From contig JAIQGF010000011.1 in the NCBI GenBank assembly GCA_020072845.1, positions 1 to 64,000 of the forward strand: a DNA stretch of 64,000 nt. The letters run 5' to 3'. The translations under genes and the position numbers were made by a program. Under the pieces are notes generated by a model that did no database searches, was not told the DNA's origin, and saw nothing but the letters and a program-made list of their open reading frames with translations. Shown piece by piece: positions 46,020-54,834 of this stretch. The first letter of the stretch is position 1. The number at the start of each line of letters is the position of its first letter. Source of the DNA: Terriglobia bacterium (GTDB taxonomy: Bacteria; Acidobacteriota; Terriglobia; Terriglobales; Acidobacteriaceae).

Positions 46020-47390
46020 ATGTCCCTTCCCGACCAACTGGGGTTCACCTTCCAGGCGCCGGCGCGGCGCATCTGGACGGTCAGGGACCTGATGAGCGCG
46101 GTGCGCTCGGCCGTCGAGCGCGAGTACACCGACGTGTTCGTCGAAGGCGAGATTTCCAATTACCGGCCGGCGGAGTCGGGACACCTGTACTTCACGCTGA
46201 AAGAAGATGGGGCGCAGATGCGGGTGGTGATGTTCCGCTCGCAGGCGCGCCTGCTGCGGTTCAAGCCCGCCGACGGCATGGCGGTGATCGCGCGCGGCCG
46301 GGTGACGGTGTACGAAACGCGCGGCGAACTGCAACTCTCGGCCCAGTACCTGGAGCCCAGGGGCGCGGGCGCGTTGCAGATCGCCTTCGAGCAACTCAAG
46401 CAGAAGCTGGCGGCGGAAGGGCTGTTCGACCCGGCGCGCAAGCGGCCGATTCCGGCGCTGCCGCGGAGGATCGGCGTGGTGACCTCGCCCCGGGGCGCGG
46501 CCATTCGCGACATCGTCAACATCGTGCAGCGGCGGCACCGCGGGCTCAACGTGCTCATCTATCCGGCGCAGGTGCAGGGCGAGGCGGCGGCGGGCGAGGT
46601 CAGCGCCGGCATCCAGTATTTCAATCGCGCCGGCAACGTGGACGTCGTCGTGGTGGCGCGTGGCGGCGGGTCCATGGAGGACCTGGCGGCGTTCAACGAT
46701 GAAGGATTGGCGCGCGTGGCGGCGGCGTCGGAGTTGCCGCTGATCTCCGCGATCGGGCACGAAACCGATTTCACGATCTTGGATTTCGTCGCCGACCTGC
46801 GGGCGCCCACGCCCTCGGCGGCGGCGGAACTGGTGATCGAGTCGCAGCACCAGCTCGAGCAGCGCGTGGAAACGTTTCGGCAGCGGCTGGCTCGGGCGGC
46901 GCGCTACCAGTTGCTGATGGCACGGCAGACGCTCACGCAATTGGCGCAGCACGGCGCGTTCGCCCGCATGCACGATCTGATCGGGCGCCGCCAGCAGCGC
47001 TTGGACGAGCTGGTGTTCCGCCTGGCATCGGCGGAACGGCGGCGTTTGCACGAGTACCGGACGCGGCTGGATACGGCGTCGGCTCGGGTGCGGGCGCGCG
47101 ACCTGCGGCGAACCCTGGACGCAATGCGGCGCGACCTCGACGCCCACACGTCGGCGCTGGCCTCGGCGGCGCGGTCGGATTTGGCGCGCCGGCGGGCGCG
47201 CTTCGAGGGACTGCGCGCAACCCTGGAAGCGCTCTCGCCGTTGAGCATCCTGGAACGCGGCTACGCGCTGGTGTTCGATGCCAGGGGAAATCTGGTCAAG
47301 GATGCGCGACAGGTGAAGCCGGGGAATGAGATCCGCGCCCGGGTGAGCCGGGGCACGATTGCCGCAACCGTGAAGAAGACGACGGAGTAG
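46020..47390 (+). CDS. xseA: Exodeoxyribonuclease VII large subunit
   Basis: A 456-residue subunit of the ExoVII single-strand nuclease. N-terminal OB fold (WTVRDLMSAVRSAVEREYTDVFVEGEISNY, GHLYFTLKEDGAQMRVVMF), catalytic region (RRIGVVTSPRGAAIRDIVNI, VDVVVVARGGGSMEDLAAFNDE, SAIGHETDFTI), then a long coiled coil (about 265-400) and the usual RGYALV end. The small subunit XseB is not next to it; a hotdog-fold gene follows after 5 nt instead. Confidence 0.96.
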   Translation: MSLPDQLGFTFQAPARRIWTVRDLMSAVRSAVEREYTDVFVEGEISNYRPAESGHLYFTLKEDGAQMRVVMFRSQARLLRFKPADGMAVIARGRVTVYETRGELQLSAQYLEPRGAGALQIAFEQLKQKLAAEGLFDPARKRPIPALPRRIGVVTSPRGAAIRDIVNIVQRRHRGLNVLIYPAQVQGEAAAGEVSAGIQYFNRAGNVDVVVVARGGGSMEDLAAFNDEGLARVAAASELPLISAIGHETDFTILDFVADLRAPTPSAAAELVIESQHQLEQRVETFRQRLARAARYQLLMARQTLTQLAQHGAFARMHDLIGRRQQRLDELVFRLASAERRRLHEYRTRLDTASARVRARDLRRTLDAMRRDLDAHTSALASAARSDLARRRARFEGLRATLEALSPLSILERGYALVFDARGNLVKDARQVKPGNEIRARVSRGTIAATVKKTTE

Positions 47391-47395
47391 GACCC

Positions 47396-47851
47396 ATGCC
47401 AAGACTGCACAAGCGGAACATGCGACGGTTGCTGAACCTGTGGCCACCATTGCTGGGCGCTGGCATCCGGGTCAAGCGCTTGCAGTCCGATTGGAAAGAG
47501 ATCGACGTGGAGATGAACCTGCATTTCTGGAACGCCAATTTCGTCGGCACGCATTATGGCGGGTCGCTGTATTCCATGACCGACCCGTTCTACATGCTGA
47601 TGCTGATCCAGAACCTGGGCCGCGACTACATCGTCTGGGACAAGTCGGCGAACATTCGCTTCCGCAAGCCGGGCAAAGGCAGAGTCGTGGCGCGCTTTCG
47701 TTTGTCCGACGAGCAGATTGAAGGGATCCGGCGCGGCTTGCAAACGCAGCCCAAGATCGAGCCCACGTTCCTGGTGGAGGTCACCGACGAAAGCGGCGAG
47801 GTCATTGCCGAGGTGCAGAAGGTGTTGCACGTGCGCAAGAAGAACTCCTAA
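47396..47851 (+). CDS. DUF4442 hotdog-fold (thioesterase-like) protein
   Basis: A 151-residue hotdog domain of the DUF4442/YiiD-C type: MNLHFWNANFVGTHYGGSLYSMTDPFYMLMLIQNLG, where the Asn/His/Gly pattern forms the acyl-CoA pocket of PaaI-like thioesterases, then SANIRFRKPGKGRVVARF. Substrate unknown. It starts 5 nt after the xseA stop and is likely co-transcribed. Confidence 0.88.
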   Translation: MPRLHKRNMRRLLNLWPPLLGAGIRVKRLQSDWKEIDVEMNLHFWNANFVGTHYGGSLYSMTDPFYMLMLIQNLGRDYIVWDKSANIRFRKPGKGRVVARFRLSDEQIEGIRRGLQTQPKIEPTFLVEVTDESGEVIAEVQKVLHVRKKNS

Positions 47852-47954
47852 GTCGTCTCCCAACTCGGCCATTCATCGGGCCGCGGCCATCGCTCCGATT
47901 GCATTACAATTAACCTGTCGTTGTCCGGCGCATTGCACGGAAGGGAGCGCGTAG

Positions 47955-48812
47955 GTGACGCCAGCCTGGCTACAGTGGCCACACGTGTCGGCGGTGTCGG
48001 TGATCGACATCCTGCTCGTGGCCGTGCTCATTTACGAATTCCTGGTGCTGATCAGAGGCACGCGCGCGGTGCCCATCCTGGTGGGCGTCGGCGGCCTGGC
48101 GCTGGCCTTTTACCTGGCGCACGCCTTCGAACTGAAGACGGTGAACTGGCTGGTCGGCACGCTGCTGCCGTACGCCATTTTCGCGCTCATTGTCGTGTTC
48201 CAGGCGGAGATTCGGTTCGCGCTGGCCAAGCTGGGTAGGAAATTGACCTTGTCGCGCATGTCGGCGGCGGTGGCGGAATCGTATGACGACATCGTCCTGG
48301 CGGCCAACCTGTTCGCGCAGAACCAGACCGGGGCGCTGGTGGTGATCGAGCGCGAAATCGGGCTGCGCACCTATATCGAAAGCGGCGTGCCCATGGACGC
48401 GCAGCTCTCCTACGACCTGCTGGCCACCATCTTCCGGCCGAGCGCGCCGCTGCATGACGGCGCGGTCATCATCCAGAAAGACCGCATCGCCGCCGCCGCC
48501 TGCTTCCTGCCGCTTTCCATGAACCCGGTGCTGTCCACGCAAATGGGAACGCGGCATCGCGCCGGCATCGGGATCACCGAGGAAACGGACGCGATCGCGG
48601 TCATCGTGTCGGAAGAAAACGGGGCGATCAGCATCGCCGTGGCCGGCAATATCGAGCGCGACATCTCCGTGGAGACGCTGCGCGAGCGGCTGAGCGAGTT
48701 GCTGCGCCGCTACGTGCCGCCGACCACCCTGCCGACTCCGGTTGCCACTACGGCGGAGCAGGCGGAACGTCGCCTGGCGCCCCCCAAGCTGGAGAGGGCG
48801 GACCACGATTAG
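47955..48812 (+). CDS. cdaA: Diadenylate cyclase
   Basis: A 285-residue CdaA-type enzyme that makes cyclic di-AMP from two ATP. Three N-terminal transmembrane helices (residues about 15-85) and a DAC domain with DGA (168-170) and RHR (200-202), both essential and intact. The acidic C-terminal tail is not conserved. GTG start; a TTACAAT box lies about 50 nt upstream. Followed by the YbbR gene, the same order as cdaA-cdaR in Firmicutes, but glmM does not follow. Confidence 0.95.
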   Translation: MTPAWLQWPHVSAVSVIDILLVAVLIYEFLVLIRGTRAVPILVGVGGLALAFYLAHAFELKTVNWLVGTLLPYAIFALIVVFQAEIRFALAKLGRKLTLSRMSAAVAESYDDIVLAANLFAQNQTGALVVIEREIGLRTYIESGVPMDAQLSYDLLATIFRPSAPLHDGAVIIQKDRIAAAACFLPLSMNPVLSTQMGTRHRAGIGITEETDAIAVIVSEENGAISIAVAGNIERDISVETLRERLSELLRRYVPPTTLPTPVATTAEQAERRLAPPKLERADHD

Positions 48813-48815
48813 TCG

Positions 48816-48925
48816 CGAGTCGCGAGTGGATTGGTAACTTAGCAATTTAGTGATTTGTGGTCAGTGATAGGCGCTGCACTGCTTTTGGCAATCGCTAAAT
48901 CACAAATCACTAAATCACAAATGAA
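48816..48925. repeat. AAATCAC heptamers and facing TGATTTGTGG words
   Basis: GTCGCGA twice (about 48816-48829), TTTAGTGATTTGTGG (about 48846-48860) and, facing it, AAATCAC, AAATCAC, a one-nt slip, AAATCAC, AAATG (48897-48923). They fill the cdaA-ybbR gap and could fold into a hairpin between the two genes. Confidence 0.8.
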
Positions 48926-48928
48926 GCG

Positions 48929-49588
48929 ATGAATTTTCTCCGCAAATACGTGTTCCACAACTTCGCGCTAAAGGTGCTGTCGCTCGCCGTGGCGGTGCTG
49001 CTGTGGATGGCGGTGACCCGCGATCCGGTGGCGGAGGTCGCGCTCAACGTGCCCATCGAATTTCACAACTCGCCGGAACATCTGGAGATCAACTCGGAGA
49101 CCATTCCGCAGGTGCAGGTGCGGGTACGCGGGCCGGTGCGCGCCGTGCGCGACCTTTCGGCCTCGGAGGTGCACGCGGTGATTGACCTGGCCAACGTGCA
49201 GCCCGGCGAGCGCACCTACGATCTTTCGCCGGCGCGGATTCACGTCCCCGACGGCGTGCAGGTGGTGCAGGCGGTGCCGGCGCAAATCCGCATCAGCTTC
49301 GACCGTCGCGAGAGCCGGCAAGTGGAAGTGAAGCCGCGCGTGATCGGGACCTTCGCCTCCGGCTATCGCATCGAGCAGGTCACGGCGATTCCCCAGTCGG
49401 TGACCATCGTGGGCCCGGCCACCCACGTCCGCGGCGTGGAGACAGCGATTACCGATCCGGTGGACGCCTCCGGTGTGGTGGGCACGGCGACCTTTGTGAC
49501 CCACGCCTACGTTTCCGACCCGCTGGTGCGGCTGGCGAACCCGAGCCCGATCCGGGTGACGGTGACCACGGAAAAATCGAAGAAATAG
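48929..49588 (+). CDS. YbbR-domain protein (CdaR-like)
   Basis: A 219-residue protein with one N-terminal membrane anchor (LKVLSLAVAVLLWMAVT) and two YbbR repeats (about 35-115 and 120-200: VPIEFHNSPEHLEI, VRVRGPVRAVRDLSASEVHAVIDL, VKPRVIGTFASGYRIEQV). In Firmicutes CdaR binds CdaA and modulates c-di-AMP synthesis; the gene order here supports the same partnership. Shorter than typical four-repeat CdaR. Confidence 0.9.
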   Translation: MNFLRKYVFHNFALKVLSLAVAVLLWMAVTRDPVAEVALNVPIEFHNSPEHLEINSETIPQVQVRVRGPVRAVRDLSASEVHAVIDLANVQPGERTYDLSPARIHVPDGVQVVQAVPAQIRISFDRRESRQVEVKPRVIGTFASGYRIEQVTAIPQSVTIVGPATHVRGVETAITDPVDASGVVGTATFVTHAYVSDPLVRLANPSPIRVTVTTEKSKK

Positions 49589-49688
49589 TCTTCGGTCGTC
49601 AGTCTTCAGTCGTCAGGAGCGATGACTGACGTGTCACGCCTGCGCTCTGTCGGCGAGGGGTCCGTCGGCCGATAGCCGATAGCCGAAT
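49588..49688. repeat. Heptamer arrays GTCTTCG and GCCGATA
   Basis: 49588-49615: GTCTTCG, GTCGTCA, GTCTTCA, GTCGTCA, followed by a facing GATGACTGACG. 49668-49688: GCCGATA, GCCGATA, GCCGAAT. The first array begins at the G of the ybbR stop codon. Confidence 0.85.
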
Positions 49689-49692
49689 GCTC

Positions 49693-50167
49693 GAAATTTC
49701 GGTAGTGTCCTAATTTGACGCTCTGGCGGTCTTGTTGCATAAAGGAGTGCAAGGAGAGTTCTGTGGGCGCAAGAGAGAAAATGAACTCAATTGGCAAGCC
49801 AGTGCCGGAGTTGCCGGTCGCTGATGTCGAACGCGCACAACAGCACTACAGAGATGCACTCGGCTTTGAGATCGGATGGCTTTACCCAGGCAAAGAAATT
49901 GGGGCAGTGTCACACGGTGATATGGGGCCAATATTTTTTCGGAAGAGGAAGCCGCCGTTTGAACCTGCCGTGCACTGGGTGTTCGCCGAAGATATAGATG
50001 CGTCGCACCAGGAACTGAAGTCGTTAGGTGCAAACATCGTGGATCCTCTGGAAAAAAAGCCTTGGGGATTACGGCAGTTCACCGTAAAGGATCTGGACGG
50101 GAACCTCTTCTATTTCCACCATGACTAACCGAACGTCGCATTCAAATTAGGACACTACCGAAATTTC
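49693..50167. mobile_element. 475-bp inverted-repeat-bounded cassette carrying a VOC gene
   Basis: A perfect 26-bp inverted repeat bounds the segment: GAAATTTCGGTAGTGTCC (start of the left arm, 49693-49718) and its exact complement at 50142-50167. The only content is one VOC-family gene. The segment is markedly poorer in GC than both flanks. No transposase is inside, so it would need mobilisation in trans. No target-site duplication is obvious. Confidence 0.75.
49781..50128 (+). CDS. VOC-family protein carried on the cassette
   Basis: A 115-residue single VOC module: PVPELPVADVERAQQHYRDALGFEIGW, VHWVFAEDIDASHQELKSLGANIVDPL, and FTVKDLDGNLFYFHHD. It resembles bleomycin/glyoxalase-type resistance proteins that work as dimers. 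The ATG at 49781 is chosen because the module begins there; an upstream in-frame start would read the cassette end. Composition differs from the chromosome; probably acquired. Confidence 0.85.
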   Translation: MNSIGKPVPELPVADVERAQQHYRDALGFEIGWLYPGKEIGAVSHGDMGPIFFRKRKPPFEPAVHWVFAEDIDASHQELKSLGANIVDPLEKKPWGLRQFTVKDLDGNLFYFHHD

Positions 50168-50172
50168 CGGTC

Positions 50173-50220
50173 ACTTTGTATAACAAAGTACTTGACAACA
50201 CCTCCAATCCAAGATATTTC
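50173..50220 (+). promoter_or_regulatory. Promoter with ACTTTGT-ATA-ACAAAGT operator
   Basis: A 17-bp palindrome (50173-50189) lies immediately before TTGACA (50192-50197), which is spaced 17 nt from TATTTC (50215-50220). The ATG follows 7 nt later, so the mRNA is likely leaderless. A similar palindrome lies at 51235-51251, on the far side of the regulator gene. Confidence 0.6.
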
Positions 50221-50227
50221 TACCCCC

Positions 50228-50842
50228 ATGGCAGATGCAAGGCGATGCCGGGCAACCCGCGTGCGGCCGGCCGTCACCACCAGCAACGCGCTCGATGACC
50301 TGCATTTCATCCGCCAGACGCTGGAGAACTCGGCCTCGTTCACCGCCGTTCCCGGATGGGGCATGGTGGGGATGGCGGCGACGGCGCTGGTGGCGGCGGG
50401 CGTCGCCTGGTGGCAGGCGCAGTTCGAGCGCTGGATGTTCGTGTGGCTGGCCGAAGGCGTGGTGGCGCTGGCGCTGGCGATGGTTGCCATGCGGCAAAAG
50501 GCGCGGCGGGCGCAGGTTCCGCTCTTCTCCGGACCGGGCCGGCGTTTTCTGCTGAATTTCATGCCGCCCATGCTGGTGGGCGCGGTGCTGACCGCGGCCA
50601 TGTACCGCGGCGGTTCGCTGCACGCCATTCCCGGCATGTGGCTGCTGCTGTACGGCACGGCGGTGGTCAGCGGCGGCGCGTTTTCGGTGCGCATCGTGCC
50701 CGCCATGGGCAGTTGCTTCATGCTGTTGGGCGGGCTGGCGCTGCTGGCCCCCGGCCCCTGGGAGAACTGGTTCATGCTGAGCGGCTTTTGCGGGCTGCAC
50801 GCGGTGTTCGGAACGCTGATCGCAAGGAGGCACGGTGGGTAA
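50228..50842 (+). CDS. Membrane protein paired with a winged-helix regulator
   Basis: A 204-residue protein with a conserved-looking soluble start (LDDLHFIRQTLENSASFTAVPGWGM) and five to six transmembrane segments. I know this layout from uncharacterised membrane proteins encoded next to short winged-helix regulators in Acidobacteria and relatives; function unknown. Its stop overlaps the GTG of the regulator by 8 nt, so the two are translationally coupled. Confidence 0.75.
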   Translation: MADARRCRATRVRPAVTTSNALDDLHFIRQTLENSASFTAVPGWGMVGMAATALVAAGVAWWQAQFERWMFVWLAEGVVALALAMVAMRQKARRAQVPLFSGPGRRFLLNFMPPMLVGAVLTAAMYRGGSLHAIPGMWLLLYGTAVVSGGAFSVRIVPAMGSCFMLLGGLALLAPGPWENWFMLSGFCGLHAVFGTLIARRHGG

Positions 50843-51218
50843 GGCACAACCAGGACGGCACGGAAGCAGCGAAGAACGCGGGCGCCGGCGGGAGACGGTG
50901 GCGCGTCCGCGCGCCGAACAGGCCGTTCCCGATCTCGATCCCATGATCCACGAGCGCATCCGGCTGGGCATCGTCAGCGCGCTGGCGGTGAACGACCGCC
51001 TGAGTTTCAACGAGCTGAAGCGGCTGCTCAGCACCACCGACGGCAACCTCAGCGTGCACGCGCGCAAGCTGGAGGAAGCCGGCTACCTCGGTTGCGACAA
51101 GTACTTCGATGGCCGCGTCCCCAAGACCGAGTTCTGGCTGACCGTCACCGGGCGCAAGTCGCTGCAGCGATATTTGGACCGCATGGAAGAGATTATCCGG
51201 GCAACCCGGCAGGGCTGA
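50835..51218 (+). CDS. Winged-helix transcriptional regulator (HTH_34 type)
   Basis: A 127-residue protein: a basic, disordered N-terminus of 35 residues, then one winged helix ([72 protein letters not shown]). This is the PF13601 family of ArsR/MarR-like repressors. GTG start with AAGGAGG 6 nt upstream, inside the end of the membrane-protein gene. Probable ligand of the ACTTTGT palindromes on both sides. Confidence 0.88.
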   Translation: MGKAQPGRHGSSEERGRRRETVARPRAEQAVPDLDPMIHERIRLGIVSALAVNDRLSFNELKRLLSTTDGNLSVHARKLEEAGYLGCDKYFDGRVPKTEFWLTVTGRKSLQRYLDRMEEIIRATRQG

Positions 51219-51234
51219 TTTTTTTTGAATGCTT

Positions 51235-51251
51235 GCTTTGCAACACAAAGT
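51235..51251. promoter_or_regulatory. Second operator-like palindrome, upstream of uppS
   Basis: GCTTTG-CAACA-CAAAGT: arms CTTTG/CAAAG (51236-51240, 51246-51250). It matches the arms of the 50173-50189 palindrome (CTTTGT/ACAAAG) with similar spacing, and lies 66 nt before the uppS start. Confidence 0.5.
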
Positions 51252-51316
51252 TATTTGTAGCAAGGATGGTTGCCGGTCGCTGCCGGCCAGAGGCGGAACC
51301 GGGGAAGGAAGGCCGA

Positions 51317-52117
51317 ATGAACGCTGCGGGAGACAACGGCAAAGCCAAGCTGCACGTCGCCATCATCATGGATGGGAACGGGCGCTGGGCGCGTAGCCAC
51401 GGGCTGCCGCGGGTGGCCGGGCATCGCGAAGGCGCCAAGGCGGTGCGGCGGGTGATCGAGGCGGCGCCGGACCTGGACATCGGCACGCTCACGCTCTACG
51501 CCTTCTCCAGCGACAACTGGCGCCGTCCGCGTCCCGAAGTGGAGGCGCTGATGCGGCTGTTCCTGCGCTACCTGCGGTCGGAGGCGGAGGAATGCGCGGA
51601 GAAAGGCGTGCGCATCAGCGTCATCGGCCGCCGCGACCGCTTGCCCGACCTGCTGCAAACTGCAATCGAGGCCACCGAGAACGCCACCCGCCATGGCCGC
51701 AGGCTGCTGGTGCGGTTGGCGGTGGATTATTCCGGGCGCGAGGTCATCCTGGAAGCGGCGCGGCGCATGGCGATGGAAGCGGCGCTGGCCATGCGCGCTG
51801 GCGAGCGCCCCAAGCAACTCACCCCCGAGGCTTTCGCGCAGGCGATGGCCGATGCCATGTACGCCGATGCCGCCTGTGACGTGGATTTGCTGGTCCGCAC
51901 CGGAGGCGAGCAGCGGATCAGCGACTTCCTGCTGTGGGAAGCGGCCTACGCCGAGTTTGTCTTCACCCAGCGCAAGTGGCCGGACTTCGACGGCGACGAT
52001 CTGGCCTTGGCGGTAGAAGAGTTTCACCGGCGCGAGCGGCGCTTCGGCGGGGTGCCGGAGGCGGTGGCCGGCGCGTCCTTGCCAGTGGTGAATCAACCAG
52101 CGGTTAACGCCGGTTAG
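51317..52117 (+). CDS. uppS: Isoprenyl (undecaprenyl diphosphate) synthase
   Basis: A 266-residue cis-prenyltransferase that extends FPP with IPP to the polyprenyl carrier of cell-wall synthesis. DGNGRWA (diphosphate-binding Asp), FSSDNWRRP, and the IPP-binding [21 protein letters not shown] are intact. The C-terminus (about 25 residues after FGGVPEA) is extra. Not followed by the usual cdsA/dxr genes but placed after a regulator gene and an operator-like palindrome, so it may be regulated or a second copy. Confidence 0.94.
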   Translation: MNAAGDNGKAKLHVAIIMDGNGRWARSHGLPRVAGHREGAKAVRRVIEAAPDLDIGTLTLYAFSSDNWRRPRPEVEALMRLFLRYLRSEAEECAEKGVRISVIGRRDRLPDLLQTAIEATENATRHGRRLLVRLAVDYSGREVILEAARRMAMEAALAMRAGERPKQLTPEAFAQAMADAMYADAACDVDLLVRTGGEQRISDFLLWEAAYAEFVFTQRKWPDFDGDDLALAVEEFHRRERRFGGVPEAVAGASLPVVNQPAVNAG

Positions 52118-52179
52118 AACAGGTCGCACGAACGGCCACTTCACGGCGCCGGGAAAACTGTGCGCGATGGAGAGATTCC

Positions 52180-52228
52180 GACTCGCGGCTCAGGACTCGG
52201 GACTCCCGACTCGCAACTCGCAACTCCC
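52180..52228. repeat. Heptamer array, seven units (GACTCGC type)
   Basis: GACTCGC, GGCTCAG, GACTCGG, GACTCCC, GACTCGC, AACTCGC, AACTCCC in unbroken 7-nt register, between uppS and the OmpA-like gene. Confidence 0.9.
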
Positions 52229-52440
52229 GCCCCGACAAAATTACCTTACTCCGCCCTTTCCTACGTACCGCGTCACCTGGCCGCAAACGCCACGTCTTTA
52301 CTCTTCAGTCATTTACAGGCGAAAAACTAAAGAGAACTTTGGCAACTGATTTGATTATCAACCTTCCGGAGCGCGATCAGTTCTCGCCCTGGCGCAAGCT
52401 GCCGGGATGTGCCGCTCACGTTTCTCGGAGGAATTTCGCA

Positions 52441-53475
52441 ATGAAGACTCGTTTCTGGATCGCTCTGTCGCTGGCCGCCACCTTGATCCTTCCGGCTGCC
52501 GCGCAGATCTCCCCCAGCTCCAGCAATCAGAACAACCCACCCCCGATGTCGCAAGTGGATAACTCGGCCCAGCAGCTCCCGGCTTTACCGCAGGACCAGC
52601 CCCCGGCTCCCCGGCAGACGCCCGACCAGAAGGCCGCCGACCATGACCTGCAGGCGCGCCAGCCCCTGACCGCCGAGCGGCACGAAGGCTTCTGGGGCAA
52701 GATCAACCCCTTCGCGCGCAAGAAGTACGTGCAGCGCCAGCTCGGCCCGATCCGCGAACGCACTAACGAACTGGATGAGCTGACCGCCGCCAACGCCAAG
52801 AACATCAAGGACGTGGACTACCGCGCGCAGCAAGGCATCCAGTTGGCGCACAACAAGGCCAATGAAGCCGATCTGCACGCCGTGGACGCCGGCAACCGTG
52901 CCCAGGCGGCGCAGCAGACCGCCACCCAGGCGACCACGCGCCTGCAGACCGTCGAGCAGGTAGTCACCAACATTGACCAGTACAAGCCGGTCACGCAGAC
53001 CGAAATCCGCTTCCGTCCCGGCCAGACCGTGCTCAGCAAGAAAGCCAAGGACGTGCTCGACGACATGGCGAACGGAATAAAAGACCAGAAGGGCTACATC
53101 GTGGAAATCCAGGGCTTCTCCGCCGGCCGCGGTGAGTCGGCAATCGAGAGCTCGCAGCGCATGGCCGACGCCGTCCGCCGCTACCTGGTCATCAACAACG
53201 ACATCCCGGTGTACCGCGTGCATGTGCTCGGCCTGGGCAATGCTCCCATGCCGTCGAGCGACGGTACGGCGAAGCGCGTGCGCGGCGCCCGCGTCGAAGT
53301 CAGCCTGCTGAAGAACGACCTGGAGCAGCTCAGCGCCCCGATGTCGAACAGCCCGACTTCGAACATCACCGCTCCGGCAACCAGTATTTCTCCGGCTACC
53401 GCTCAGATGGTTTTGCCTGCACAGCAGAGCGCTTCCCCCAGCACTCCGCCGCCGCAGTCGAATCCTCAGCAGTAG
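52441..53475 (+). CDS. OmpA-like protein with coiled-coil
   Basis: A 344-residue exported protein: signal peptide (IALSLAATLILPAAAQ), Pro/Gln-rich linker, a helical region of Asn/Ala/Gln heptads (about 100-190: RTNELDELTAANAKNIKDV, NRAQAAQQTATQATTRLQ), an OmpA_C-type domain (about 200-300: IRFRPGQTVLSKKAKDVLDDMANGI, VEIQGFSAGRGE, SQRMADAVRRYLV, GARVEVSLL) and a low-complexity tail. It has no beta-barrel and probably links peptidoglycan to the envelope. GGAGGA lies before the ATG at 52441. Confidence 0.88.
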   Translation: MKTRFWIALSLAATLILPAAAQISPSSSNQNNPPPMSQVDNSAQQLPALPQDQPPAPRQTPDQKAADHDLQARQPLTAERHEGFWGKINPFARKKYVQRQLGPIRERTNELDELTAANAKNIKDVDYRAQQGIQLAHNKANEADLHAVDAGNRAQAAQQTATQATTRLQTVEQVVTNIDQYKPVTQTEIRFRPGQTVLSKKAKDVLDDMANGIKDQKGYIVEIQGFSAGRGESAIESSQRMADAVRRYLVINNDIPVYRVHVLGLGNAPMPSSDGTAKRVRGARVEVSLLKNDLEQLSAPMSNSPTSNITAPATSISPATAQMVLPAQQSASPSTPPPQSNPQQ

Positions 53476-53570
53476 CAACCCCGAAGCCCGGTACGTGGCT
53501 CCCCCGCGCGTACCGGGCGCCCCCCCCGAGTTCCTGGGCTCCGGCGCATTGACAGGAACTCGGAGTTAAA

Positions 53571-53595
53571 GCCTCTCGACAGCGAGGGGCTTTTT
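53571..53595 (+). terminator. Intrinsic terminator of the OmpA-like gene
   Basis: Stem GCCTCTCG/CGAGGGGC with loop ACAG, followed by TTTTT, about 95 nt after the stop codon. Confidence 0.85.
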
Positions 53596-54000
53596 CATTG
53601 GTGATTTCCGACTTCGGAGCGAGGCGGCCCGGTTACGCCGACCTAACGTCCAGGCGGGCGGTGGAATTGCTACCGAGTCGGCGACAATCCGGGAGTAACG
53701 TGATCACAAGGGCGTTTATCGGGACCAATCCGGAGGCATTAGTTCCGGTTAGCCCGTTACACGTCCAGTTGAGCTTGGACCACATTCCATGCCGAGGCGA
53801 TGGTCGCGTTCCACTTCCAGCACGGGGATGGCCTGGTCGTGCTAGCGGTTGCCCCCTCCACTGGACTCATCACCAAAGAAGGTGTTCATGGTCACTGCCT
53901 GGCCGCTTGCTGGTGTGTAACCTCTCACCTGCTCGGTCGGCAAGCCTACTGTCGTTCGCCGGAGCGCACAGTTCAGATCGCGAAGGATGGGAAAAACCAA

Positions 54001-54834
54001 TTGAGAGTCATCGCCCTAATCATCGGCATCTGTCTAGCCCACGCGTCGTGGAGGCCGGTGTACGCGGCCGAACCCGCGGAGGCGCCGGAAAAAGTGGTCG
54101 TGGCGAAGGGGTGTAGGCTCGAAGACCCTCGGCGCTGCCTCGAGCTTGCCGGGGAGTTCGTCAAGAAGGGTGACGGTATCTCCGCGCTCGAGGCGTTCAG
54201 CGTGGCCTGTGCCGCCCACGAAGCGGAGGGTTGCCAGGGCGTCGGTCCTTTCGTGGCGCGGCTCACGGTCCGAGGATGGCTCCTGGGAAACATCGACGAA
54301 ATCCGGGAGATGACGCTCAACCTCACGATCGGGGGCGAGGCGCAGCCCGCCAACATGGAGTTGCGCGTATCGCGTCTGTGGGTCGACGCTTCCCGAGTGC
54401 GCCGCCTCGAGTGCAAAGGGTTCCAGGGGGACTACGAAGCCAGCGAGGTTCGCCAGTTCACGATCAACGTGAAGGAGTCCTCCCAGGCACCGGCAGAGTT
54501 CCGCTACGCCGTCATTACGGGGTGGGTCCCGTTCGTCGACAAGGAACCCTGCCTCTTTTCGACGGACACGAAAGTCCGGCTCTCATCGACCGAGGCCGCT
54601 ACCCTGTTCGGTGCCAGCCGGACCGGGACGTATAGGGTCGACTCCCAGGGCCGCCTGAACGCGATGGTTCGCATCGGTAGCGTCGACGTGCGTCGCGACG
54701 TCGCGGCCGGGGCGGCCGGGCTGGCCCTCGTAATCGTCATCCTGCTGCTCGTGGTGTGGCTGCGTCGCCGGAGGGCAGGGCCGCACGTGGCGGGGGCCGA
54801 GGATCCGGGGACGCCACCGGCGCCGCCCGAGTGA
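54001..54834 (+). CDS. Exported single-pass membrane protein, unrecognised
   Basis: About 277 residues from a TTG start: signal peptide (IALIIGICLAHASWRPVYA), a Cys-containing helical repeat resembling degenerate Sel1 units (GCRLEDPRRCLELAGEFVKKG, AFSVACAAHEAEGCQGV), a beta-rich domain, a C-terminal transmembrane helix (AGLALVIVILLLVVWL) and a basic/Pro tail. I do not recognise it. Codon choice (many GTCGAC, CTCGAG words) differs from neighbours; it may come from another high-GC lineage. The frame continues upstream to 53800 without coding character. Confidence 0.6.
   Translation: MRVIALIIGICLAHASWRPVYAAEPAEAPEKVVVAKGCRLEDPRRCLELAGEFVKKGDGISALEAFSVACAAHEAEGCQGVGPFVARLTVRGWLLGNIDEIREMTLNLTIGGEAQPANMELRVSRLWVDASRVRRLECKGFQGDYEASEVRQFTINVKESSQAPAEFRYAVITGWVPFVDKEPCLFSTDTKVRLSSTEAATLFGASRTGTYRVDSQGRLNAMVRIGSVDVRRDVAAGAAGLALVIVILLLVVWLRRRRAGPHVAGAEDPGTPPAPPE

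Noticed and set aside
53800-54000. N-terminal extension of the exported membrane protein at 54001
   Set aside because: It precedes a clear signal peptide and has His/Cys-rich sequence without coding character.
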